From Neonectria sp. B-13 (lineage: Eukaryota > Ascomycota > Sordariomycetes > Hypocreales > Nectriaceae): a DNA stretch of 64,000 bases. The translations under genes were made by a program, and so were the position numbers. Position 1 is the first letter of the stretch, and the number at the start of each line of letters is the position of its first letter. Below, in pieces: positions 1 through 9,215 of the stretch. The stretch spans positions 749,132-813,131 of the forward strand of contig NOKP01000002.1 in the NCBI GenBank assembly GCA_002682825.1. The letters are read 5' to 3'. Below the pieces are notes generated by a model. The model did no database searches, was not told the origin of the DNA, and was given only the letters and a program-made list of their open reading frames with translations.

Positions 1-2382
1 CATGTACATTGGATCAACAAGGTGGTCAGGTGACCACCTCCGGGGTCCACAGACAGCTCGCCGAACCTTTACCTGGCACAGCCCGAATAGGAAGGCGGTC
101 AAGTAAGGGGATATCCCCTGAACACCACAGAGATAGCCCAGGGGGGCAAGGACATAGACAATACAAGTTATCTGAGTGCCACGCTAGCTTTCTGACAATA
201 TCATCTTAACCATTATGTAAATCATGTGCAAAACTAGTATGTATGTGTTGTTGAGGAGACTTCTTTGCAACGTTTGTGTTATTGTATATAGCGTTTTGCT
301 AGTCTTCTGGTCTAGTATTTAGGTGGCGTGCCCATTCCAGCGATTCTTATACCCTCGTAATACCTGTATATTGTGGTCGATCAATCAGCTCTTTTTCTTT
401 GCTGGCTCGCGTCTCCGAGTCCCTGTGCCCCACCCTGGCTCCGATTTTCTCACCAAGCGGAAGTATATCGGTCGTTTTTGGCGGCTTCTCCACAGCAGCA
501 ATGGCCTCCTGCGCAGCCTTCTTACGGCTCTCCAATTTAGGCCTCCGTAGAGTTAGATTAGCATATAGGGTTCATAGGTCTTCTTCTCTAGTCGGAAGCT
601 TGTTCGCCGATGATGCGAAGCAGAGCAGTTACAAGAATCTCGCATCAGCGGTTGCATGGGATTTCACTTTGAGAATGGTCCTCGGCTGCTTCTTGATAAT
701 GCAAACTAATAAGAGCCATATTTCTCTATTGCACAGAATGAGGCCATATTTACTCTTTCATACATAGCAGTATAATGTTAGCACATGATGATCATGGCTG
801 TGTTGAGTGGTGGAAGTTCACGAACACATTGAACCGCCGACGGTGGACATCGTGACGCTGAGTCTATAATTTTTTTTTTTGGAGACTGAGGCTCGGCTGG
901 CAAAGTACCCTGATAAAGGAAATCTGGAAGCACGAGTCTCTTAATTGGTGCTTGTGTGCAACACGAGACAAGGGAGGTGCATCATGATGCCCATGTCTCA
1001 GGGGACACGAGTCAAATGCCCCGTACGACATTTATAAGCAGCTCAAGATCCTCCCACAAGCGTGAACAAGATATCTGGGTAATCCCTGCGAAACTTCGTA
1101 GAATTAATGGTTGACACAGCTTTCCCAGCCATGGGTATCAGCGTGAACAATGCGTCGATGGTTTCGAACAGGGGGCTTTCTCCGGCCCGACGGATGGCCA
1201 GTCGAGGATTGTGCAGTTCTTAGTCGCCGCAGTAAATAAGAACATACCATCACGGCTGCTGTGTTCAACGTGGCGAGCGTAGAGGGTTGCAACACGGTGA
1301 TCAATGCTTGTCACGAGGATATAATCATTCCCGACGATATGCCCTCGGGGATTCTGCAGCTGTCATCTTGGAAACGATAGAGGCCATTATTTAATCTTTG
1401 CCGACCCGACAGGACTCTTGAACCCATCGTGTCCTTACATCCGGCATGGTGGAGCCGGAGTGTCGCTTGGGTATCCGCCTCTCGGCGCTGATGCGGAGGG
1501 ACGGTCGAATATAGACACGCTTTCTCGAACGTCATTGACCACAATAGGGAAGCTTCGCACTTTGCCGGACCAAGCACTTGTCGAGGCTTTAAATGCCAGA
1601 CTCCGCTGCATTTTCGCATCAATGTCTTTTCCTCCAGAACAAAACAAGAAAAGGAAATTGATTCGCATTGTATTCAACTTCGTTTAGACAAGCCACCTGA
1701 TTACGCGTTTTAGTTGTTGATCTGTATCTTGCCTGCTGCGCGACGGGTGGGTGTGCATAATGGGAGAGTCTCAAATCACCCACACCAGTTACGTTATACG
1801 AGATTTAAGCTCTGGGTTGTGTCGGTAGGAAGGTCGGATGGGTCAAACCCTCCAGAGTGTGCATTCTCTCAGTTTGATCAGCTAGGCCCATTCTGGCAGT
1901 TTATTACGGCTGTGTAGATCCTCTTGGGGTATGCGCGACCCGTAAAACCCGGCCTGATGAAATCATCCTCTGTCAACATGCCTAGATGCACCTATGACCT
2001 CATTAGTATGTCTGTTTAATACGAAGTACCCACTAGATCCGTCCTACAAGGGAGAGGCCAAAACACCTGCCCGTGGGTCAGGGGCTAGCAGTGAGATTAA
2101 AGATAGGGGGTCACCGGAGCCCAGCTTTGTACCGAACAGGGCAAGGGTTAGGTCCGGGGCGGTACGGACTGCCTGGTTACATTAAGCTCCAATATTGGAA
2201 TCCAGGTGAGCTTCGCCTCAACTGCGTGTCCGCATCTCCACCAAATGGCCGTGTCCATGGCCATTGAGGCATTGGGCTATGTAAGGGTGCATTCAAGTCC
2301 CCGGAATGATATATTAGAACGGTTCCGCCGGTGAGTGTACATTTCGTTCAAGATCATCTCACGTCTTTGCACGTCTCTCGCC
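1..2382. other. Gene-free stretch upstream of the tyrosinase
   Basis: I see no gene I can support here. Short open frames occur on both strands. The minus-strand one at 347-535 is charged and Lys/Glu/Arg-rich and preceded in frame by stops, so it may be the tail of a decayed coding sequence, but I recognise no family. Stretches around 1250-1690 read partly like coding on both strands without a start, splice sites or a recognisable domain. A short T-run lies near 870. Confidence 0.4.
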
Positions 2383-3840
2383 ATGCACTTCATCGGTATC
2401 GTAACCTTCTTTGTCGCGCTTGGGTGTGCTCCATCGGCTGCCATCCCAACTCTTGGAGGCTCCAAGTGCTCTCAACCACGCCTCAGGAAAGAATGGTCAG
2501 TAGATTACACGCAGGATCATCCATCCTATAACGGCCCCGAAGTATATTGACTTTCTTCCCAAGGCGGACGTTGAGCAATATCCAGCAAGACGCGTATACC
2601 AACGCGGTACAGTGTCTCATGAAAACCCCCTCCAAAGGCACAAGTTTCTACGACACGCTGGAGAATCGCTACGATGATTTTGTGGCCATGCATATAAACG
2701 CTACTCGAGGTCTCTCCCGTCCCAGTGTCTGCAGCGTGGTATGAAAACTTACATATTCACAGGAGGCGACAACGCGCCGCCAATTGTCGCTCCCGGCGGA
2801 AACAGCTCTACGGGTGAGACATTTACTCCTGCTCCTCTAGTCCCTATCAGTCCATGAAAACTCATTCATCTTTGTCCAGCCACCCCCCCGAGTAACACCA
2901 CCGAGCAGCCCCCGTCGACATTCGGTATCCATGGTGTCGGCATCTTTCTCCCCTGGCACCGCTACGCCATCTGGTCATTCGAGTCCGCCTTACGCTCCGA
3001 ATGCGGCTACACCGGGGCGCAACCCTACTGGGATTGGACCCTTGATAACCCCGCCTCCAATGGCTCAATGCTAACCGCACCAGTCTGGCGGTCCTTTGGG
3101 ACCAATTCATCGCCAACGACAGGTTGTGTGGAAGACGGTGCGTTCGCAGGAACCACTTTGAATATTGGGCCCGAAAACTCCATGGCCAAGAACCCGCGGT
3201 GCTTAACAAGAGCCTTCGACGTGGAGCTGTTCGATTCCAGCTCCCAGTTCATGGACCTCTACCCACTGGTGATGCAGAGGCAGAGCTACCGACAGCTGCA
3301 ATTCTTCATCGACGGACTCGATTTCCTGTCACCTGATGATAGGGATACAGGTGATTGGAATGCCTTGGTTAATCCGCATACCCTTGGTCACGTTGCTATT
3401 GGGGGTGATGTATGTGTTGCTGCTCTCCCCCCCACCCCTCTTCTCTCTAAATCTGCCACGTTCTGTTCACCATATTTTCACTCAATGCGCATAGGAGAAA
3501 GTATACTGACACCGCACCACAGCTCATGGACTTATATTCTTCTCCCAATGATCCGTTGTTCTGGATGCATCACACGCTGCTCGATTATCTTTGGGCGCGG
3601 TGGCAGAAGGCCGACGAAGCCCGTCTCACCGATATCTCTGGCGCCAGAACCATGGAAGGATTTGGTCCCAGTGGCGACAGAGTCGAAAACACAACGCTGG
3701 ATACTCCCCTTTGGATGGGCTTCATGAATGAAGATATACCGGTCAGGAAAGTGATGGACACCGAGAATCGTGATGGCGCGGGAGTCCTTTGCTACGAGTA
3801 CGAGGAGTCTCCGTCTGTCAAGGGCCAGCCAGCCTTCTGA
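2383..3840 (+). CDS. Secreted tyrosinase-like copper protein
   Basis: Predicted type-3 copper oxidase of the tyrosinase family, expected to hydroxylate or oxidise phenols outside the cell. Exons 2383-2495, 2564-2709, 2763-2813, 2880-3409 and 3523-3840 join in frame with GT..AG introns and give 385 residues. The N-terminus (MHFIGIVTFFVALGCAPSAA) is a signal peptide. CuA ligands are visible as the His in DDFVAMH, the His of FGIHGVG and the His of FLPWHRYAIWSFE. CuB is in NPHTLGHVAIGGD and in NDPLFWMHHTLLDYLW, so all six copper histidines appear to be present. The PYWDW motif follows CuA. The frame stops at 3838, while a different frame stays open to 4091 with coding-like sequence, so a lost C-terminal extension or an unrecognised last intron is possible. 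The substrate cannot be predicted; pigment or secondary-metabolite oxidation are common roles. Confidence 0.9.
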
Positions 3841-4403
3841 CGGCTAAGCTTGAGACGCTAGATGATGGAACGCCGACCGGTACCGCAACTGTCATCATCA
3901 GTGGAACAGGTGGTGATGATTTTATCCTATCTAGAGACGCCAAGGTGACCTTAGTCGCTACGAACCCCCGCAATACGTTGATGGAAGTTGATATACGGTC
4001 AAAAGGTCAAGCTGTAGCTGAAGGTCTAAGTACGACATCTGTAGTGTCAGTAAACACATTGGAATGGGGGAAATTTAGATTAGAATTTTAGTTGTCAAGT
4101 TAGTTAGGCGATGTAAGTTGCCAAAGTAGGTAATCCGAGTTGCCTGAATTAGAAACTACCCCTACGATTAGGCAGCAATGGTGGCGCGGCATCACTACAA
4201 CCAACAACTGACACGTATGAAACGTCCTAGGTCTACTCTACGGCGGCCAGGAAGAGGCAACCAGGCAACGGAAGTCCGCACATAAAGCCGGCGTTGTCGA
4301 CCATCATTCGGAGAATCGATTTCTTTACCTCAATGCTACATCCTGTTCCCTGCTTCTTCCATTCCCACTCATCTTTGGTTAAGACGACGTCTGGAATTCA
4401 ACA
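3841..4403. other. Intergenic region, with an out-of-frame coding-like tail
   Basis: Positions 3841-4091 remain open in a frame different from the tyrosinase stop frame and look coding-like (Thr/Val-rich, ending in a Phe before TAG). They could be the remnant of a frameshifted tyrosinase C-terminus. The remainder to 4403 would be the promoter and leader of the following gene; I see no defined site in it. Confidence 0.4.
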
Positions 4404-6512
4404 ATGACACAGCAAATGAGGTCTGACGCTTCTCCAAGCATCCTTACCATCAGAATCCACCACACCAAGACATCATTCACAGCAACGTTCAAGACACGGT
4501 TGTCCGCGAGCAGCACCCACAAGACAAGATGTAGCTGTTCTCGTCTCAACCAAGTCTGGATTGGTTCAGATTGTCACGACGATGCCTCCTCACTCAATGT
4601 TCTTCTACCAGAGACCCCTCACGACACCACCATTTTAAGATTCGTCTTTCGATCAGAACAGAACATCCAACAAGCAAAGGATGTTTGCACCAGCGCGCAG
4701 AAGCCGTCCGACTCTGAAAATTTCAGAAATCGTATGCTTAAAATGCTGACCGCACTGGCCACGGTCTGCGAAGCAGAGCACCTTTCCGGACACAGCAAAA
4801 CACGACCAACCACCGGGTCTCTCCTCCTTCCATTTAGGACGAGCAATCTAGACAGAACGTCTGTCAGCGAGGAGGTCAGGGCCAAGATGCTCAGCCCGCT
4901 GCCCCTCAGCGCGGTCCAGGGACAAGGTCTCGGCTACGTCTACATTCTCCGGTCGCAATCGGGCCTAAGCACCATGTCGGTGCTAAAGATCGGATTCTCC
5001 AAATATCATCCTGAACACCGTGCGCATGAGCTGGCAAGCTGCCTTCCTATGACTGAGGTAGTGGCTCATACCCCGTTGCTGCCTCACGCAATGCGTGTCG
5101 AGTCCCTGATTCATGCCGAACTAGTGGCTAAACGCAAGGTCTTGGAATGCAGCCAGTGCGGTCAGGATCACAAAGAATGGTTCGAGATCTCCTTTACCGA
5201 GTCTCGGGAGATCGTCATCAAATGGAGCAGATGGATTCTTTACCAGCCCTACCTCGAAGGCAAACTGTCTGATGAATGGTGTGCCTATCTGCGAGAGCAG
5301 GACTTTGGATCTACCGACCCTGAGATGACGATATCCAGGCAGTGGGCGGAGATTCTCGACAATTTTCCCCGGACTGCCACCGATTCTTCGCCGGAAAACC
5401 AGCTGGCAGCGTACGTCAACGCTTGCTACTTTGAAAACGTAGGCCACAGAATTCTCGGTCTGAAAACCGGACAGGGAGCCAAACTTCGTGAGGTATTTCG
5501 AGACAGCATGGATGGTAGGCCTATTGAAATCCAAGATTTCAGGGAAGCAGAAGTTGACTTTCAATCTTCGCTTTCCAAACTTCCAGTTGATTTCGACGAC
5601 GAAATTGCGGGCTGCAGTGACCAAAACTCTTTTAAAACACAACATGATTTTGAAGCTTGGAAAGCGCAAGTATTCGAAAAGATGGAAAGCTTCAAAAATT
5701 TGAAGACCGGCAGCAAGTCGGTTAGTGACCCAGATCTCGGCATTACCGAATCGCCTCTGGGTGACGCAACCCTGTTGCCCGTTGTGTCTCTGAAAACTGT
5801 AGGCCAGTTGGATGCACCAGCAAGAAACTGGTTTGGATACACGCCTACACACCAAGGCTTCCAGCTCCTTCAAGAGGCGTATCAGAGAGGCGAATGGATC
5901 GGGAACTTTCCTCAATTCAAGTTGCCCAAGGGTTTTCGCAAGGTCAACAGGTCCAAGCTGTCAGAGGAATCGGATGCGAAGATGAAGGAGACACATCCTT
6001 CAAGCTCGACACATTTCACGAAGGGACAATATCAGCCCCAAAAAGATGCAATATCACACAAAAGCACTGCCGAAACGTCTCGCGGGCCGCACGGTAGTAC
6101 AGCTCGGGTTGTACGATCCGAAGGTCGTGAGACGTGGGAATTCAGTGCTGTAGTCGACGACGAGTTCAATAAACAAATGGAAGAAATGATGGAAGTTACA
6201 AAAACACCACTTGGCAGAGCTCTGGTGGAAAAGGAAGCGCTACGGGTATTTCGACATTATGGACTCGACTTTTCTGGAGGGTATGAGACACATACGCCGT
6301 CAAACAGCAGTGAAAGTAGCTCGGACGAGATGAGCGTTGACCAAATGGACATCGACGAGCCAGAAGAAGTGCAACCCGGTGTCAATACAAAGGTTACAGG
6401 ATCGACCGGTAAAGAGCCATTCAGTGCTTCGACTTCACAGCGGAAAGAGTGGCCTGAAAACAGGCTAACTATCTCGAAAATTCAGGCAAAGAAGTGGCTG
6501 GATTCATTCTGA
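4404..6512 (+). CDS. GIY-YIG-superfamily (T5orf172/DUF1766) protein
   Basis: Intact single-exon frame of 702 residues. Residues about 177-285 form a T5orf172/DUF1766-type domain of the GIY-YIG nuclease superfamily: the opening strand GYVYIL, then LKIGFSK, then a Cys-x2-Cys pair (ECSQCG) leading into KEWFEISF, whose Glu corresponds to the conserved acidic residue. The N-terminal 170 residues are Ser/Thr/Cys-rich. The C-terminal part, after about residue 500, is low-complexity and acidic with probable disorder. Such proteins are common and poorly characterised in filamentous fungi. A role in DNA cleavage or repair is only inferred from the fold. The ATG is the first in a long open frame, after a pyrimidine-rich leader. 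Confidence 0.85.
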   Translation: MTQQMRSDASPSILTIRIHHTKTSFTATFKTRLSASSTHKTRCSCSRLNQVWIGSDCHDDASSLNVLLPETPHDTTILRFVFRSEQNIQQAKDVCTSAQKPSDSENFRNRMLKMLTALATVCEAEHLSGHSKTRPTTGSLLLPFRTSNLDRTSVSEEVRAKMLSPLPLSAVQGQGLGYVYILRSQSGLSTMSVLKIGFSKYHPEHRAHELASCLPMTEVVAHTPLLPHAMRVESLIHAELVAKRKVLECSQCGQDHKEWFEISFTESREIVIKWSRWILYQPYLEGKLSDEWCAYLREQDFGSTDPEMTISRQWAEILDNFPRTATDSSPENQLAAYVNACYFENVGHRILGLKTGQGAKLREVFRDSMDGRPIEIQDFREAEVDFQSSLSKLPVDFDDEIAGCSDQNSFKTQHDFEAWKAQVFEKMESFKNLKTGSKSVSDPDLGITESPLGDATLLPVVSLKTVGQLDAPARNWFGYTPTHQGFQLLQEAYQRGEWIGNFPQFKLPKGFRKVNRSKLSEESDAKMKETHPSSSTHFTKGQYQPQKDAISHKSTAETSRGPHGSTARVVRSEGRETWEFSAVVDDEFNKQMEEMMEVTKTPLGRALVEKEALRVFRHYGLDFSGGYETHTPSNSSESSSDEMSVDQMDIDEPEEVQPGVNTKVTGSTGKEPFSASTSQRKEWPENRLTISKIQAKKWLDSF

Positions 6513-7170
6513 GAGATGGGTGTTCTATTTTCTGAGCTGGTTTCAGTCTTTTGCATTTTAATCTAGCTTCAATTTCAAAACATGAGCTAAATAAGACTGC
6601 GAGCTTCTTGCTTTCACTGAGATCCCTCCTCCTCGTAGGCTTTCAGCCCTTGTCGCCGGAATGCTTGCCCTGCAATCGTCGTAGGCACTTTGTAGTATGA
6701 CCATGGAGTGGGAGTGCTTCACCGGTAAACCCAGGGGAACGTGACAGACCACGTTAGCTGCTCCAAGGCTAAGTAGAAGTTACGGCAAGGATGCTGAATC
6801 AGTCGTAGAAACGTTAGATAAAAGGTCAAGAACACACTTACCGAAGTTGCGCTTTGGTATAAATCTAAGTGCCAACATTCGGTGGTATGGAGCTATAGCT
6901 TCCGCCGAACCTCGACACAGCCAAAGGCATTGTTTGATTGACAATAACAAGAAGCGGTCTGACTTTCTTGGACCTATCAGATCCATAAGAGGATCCCTGG
7001 CCAGACAATCAACAATGCTTGTCGTGTGTGAAAAGATGGAAGTTCGTTAACTACAGGTTAACACGAAACACGTTGCACTCTGTGACATCCTCATATTCCC
7101 CTGCAATATTGCCCCCTTTAAAGATCCACACTTCACGCAAGCTTGTTCATGAATTGCTACTCGTGCCAAC
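6513..7170. other. Intergenic, nothing recognised
   Basis: No gene or structured element is supported here. It holds the 3' ends of the GIY-YIG gene (plus strand) and of the broken EthD gene (minus strand), so it is a convergent intergenic spacer. Confidence 0.5.
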
Positions 7171-7575
7171 TCACGATTCCCTCAGATTTTCGTTGATCTC
7201 TCCCATAACAATTGTCTTGGTCCTCCCAGGGTCCATAAACTCACGACAGTCCTTGTCGTCCTTGGGCACTGCATCCGGCTTTGTCAAAGCGGCCGACAAC
7301 TCATGGAATGCCGCCTCTGACTCGAATTCGAGCTCAGTGAAGCAGTCAAAGTCAAAGTCGGCCTGCGCTCCTGAGTAGATTGTTGCAGGGTATTTGATTT
7401 GGCCGTCACTGGCGGTAGTTGAACGCCCGATGTAGTGCCGCGTGTGCTTGATGGGAAAGGCTGGCCCAGCGAGAGACTTCATAAGCGGGATGTGAACATT
7501 CTCGTAGTGGTCCCTGAACTATCCGGGTGTTATGTCCGGGTTGCGACAGACGAGCATCAGCACGACGAATCCCAT
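7171..7575 (-). pseudogene. EthD-domain protein with an in-frame stop
   Basis: The minus-strand frame from ATG at 7575 to the stop at 7171 would encode about 134 residues typical of the EthD family (small dimeric ferredoxin-like-fold proteins, several of which sit beside fungal polyketide pathways). The start (MGFVVLMLVCRNPDITPG) is followed by TAG at 7519-7521, after which the same frame continues with FRDHYENVHIPLMKSLAGP, the usual EthD continuation in which a Gln often follows the Gly. A CAG to TAG transition would explain it. The rest of the frame is open and well conserved in style. It is either a recent pseudogene or a sequencing error; no intron removes the stop cleanly. No polyketide synthase lies nearby. 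Confidence 0.7.
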
Positions 7576-8701
7576 TTTGATGAAAGGAAGTTGAGCAATA
7601 GCAAGATTGAACGGGCTGCAAGTGCTCAGGAACACAAAGATAGGTGTCGGGGGGGTATTTCGTTGAGGGTTCGGTGTGGTCGATGTGATGACGAGGATGG
7701 ATTTGCTTGAGATGTTTTCTAGAATCGAGCAACCTGGGGAGAGCATCAGTACCCACGCGTCTTATCATGTCACATTTGGCTGACCTAGACCGCCGAGATC
7801 CTCGGGGTAGAAGTCCAGTCTTCAGTCCGGTTCGATGCGCAAGACCGGGAAGCGGATCGTATCGGCAATCTCGATGACCCCGACTGGCCGAGCGGCTTGC
7901 CCGGCAAAACAGACTAGGCTTCGGATGTATTAAATCAAAAGGAAAGAGTCATGTGCGGGTTTAAGGTTGAAGTCGTTGAGTTTATCGTTGGGAGCGACAC
8001 TGTCTATTAATTCTTATATTTATTAAACATCTTAAAATACTTATTCTCATAAATAGAATTATAATTAGAATTATTAGTACTTTTCGTTTAATGAGTACTT
8101 TTTAACTATTTAGATTAATATACTATTAAATTTAATTATCTATAAATAAAGTTAAGATTAAAGAAATATAAAGCTTTACTTAATATATATAAAAATCCTA
8201 TAGTGGATATACTAGAATCTAGTAAATATACCTTCAGCTAACCCCTTTAGATATATATAAGAGGGGGGGCCTTTCGGGGTTAATAAGGCTAAGGGAAATG
8301 GGGTCTACCTGAGGTATTGCGGTTTAGCTATCTATACAGTGACCCTGGCCCTTGACAAAGGACGACGATTCGTCCACATCCCAGTCGCTTATAGTTAGTG
8401 TATTATTCAGCCCCGCCACCGTACGGGATCTCGAGTTTTCAAGTAGGTATGGTCGTATGTGCTAATTAGCTGTTCTTAGCGAGCTTATGATATTTAGCAC
8501 TTTCCGACAGATGCTCCCTAGTTAACCGAGGTCATCCAGAGCCGGGTCATCAAAATGGTTAGATACCTGACTCGAGCGTGCCCGCGAAGCCGAACATTTA
8601 AATAAAAGGTAAAACAACGCCCTCGCTCTTTGATCCTCCGTAGCCTTCATCCGAGAAACATCACGCCGATCTGGTTCTTGGAGCCCAGCAACACGCACAA
8701 G
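7576..8701. other. Intergenic with AT-rich core
   Basis: Apart from the AT-rich block listed separately, I see no gene. The last 100 bases before 8702 form the leader of the following small membrane-protein gene. Confidence 0.5.
7990..8250. repeat. AT-rich, TpA-rich decayed block
   Basis: About 260 bases are built almost wholly of A and T with many TTA, TAT and TAA words and no open frame, in sharp contrast to the flanks. This composition is what RIP leaves of an old transposon copy. No terminal repeats or coding relics are readable, so the element type is unknown. Confidence 0.55.
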
Positions 8702-9215
8702 ATGGCTCCCTCAGCTCAATCACCAAGGCGTACGAATCAAACGTCGTCGGCGCCGCCATCATCGACAATCCTAACCGCTACCAAGGTCCTCTCGATCATC
8801 CGCATCGCTACAGGAGCAGTCTGCCTCATCGCACCACGACTAACATGTTCGTTACACGGATACAGTATCCCAGCTGAATCAGCACTCCTGGTGCGCATGA
8901 TGGGTGCACGAGAAGCTATCAACGGGGGGCTTTTGCTTACTGTGGAGGATAAGGAGAGTCAAGACGGAGGGAGAAGGTGTGTTTTGCCTGAACATTAGCC
9001 GATAAGCACATAGATGTGTATGGATGTGAAATTGACCCGGATATAGGAACATTAAAAGGGCCCTATGGGTAGGTCTCGTGGCGGATGCGATTGACATTTG
9101 CAGCGTGGCTTATGGGTTTGCCATGGGAGAAGTCGGGAGAACCACGGGTGGGATATTGGGCACAGCTGCCGCAGGAGCAATCACTCTGGCCACACTGATT
9201 CTTCGAGGCTTGTGA
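8702..9215 (+). CDS. Small membrane protein, DUF4267-like
   Basis: Two exons, 8702-8976 and 9059-9215, join in phase across an 82-nt intron and give 143 residues. The protein has a Ser/Thr-rich N-terminus and then four hydrophobic segments: TKVLSIIRIATGAVCLIAP, the LLVRMMGAREAINGGLLLTV region, WVGLVADAIDICSVAYGF, and a C-terminal AAAGAITLATLIL. The G-A-R-E motif and the A-D-A-I-D motif resemble fungal DUF4267 membrane proteins of unknown function. An upstream in-frame ATG at 8630 exists, but the 8702 start has the better context (AAG ATG GCT). Confidence 0.7.

Noticed and set aside
1250..1690. Possible short gene or pseudogene upstream of the tyrosinase
   Set aside because: Coding-like text on both strands but no start, consistent frame or family.
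5121..5915. Long minus-strand frame of 264 codons
   Set aside because: It is the antisense shadow of the GIY-YIG-type gene, which has a clear domain on the plus strand.
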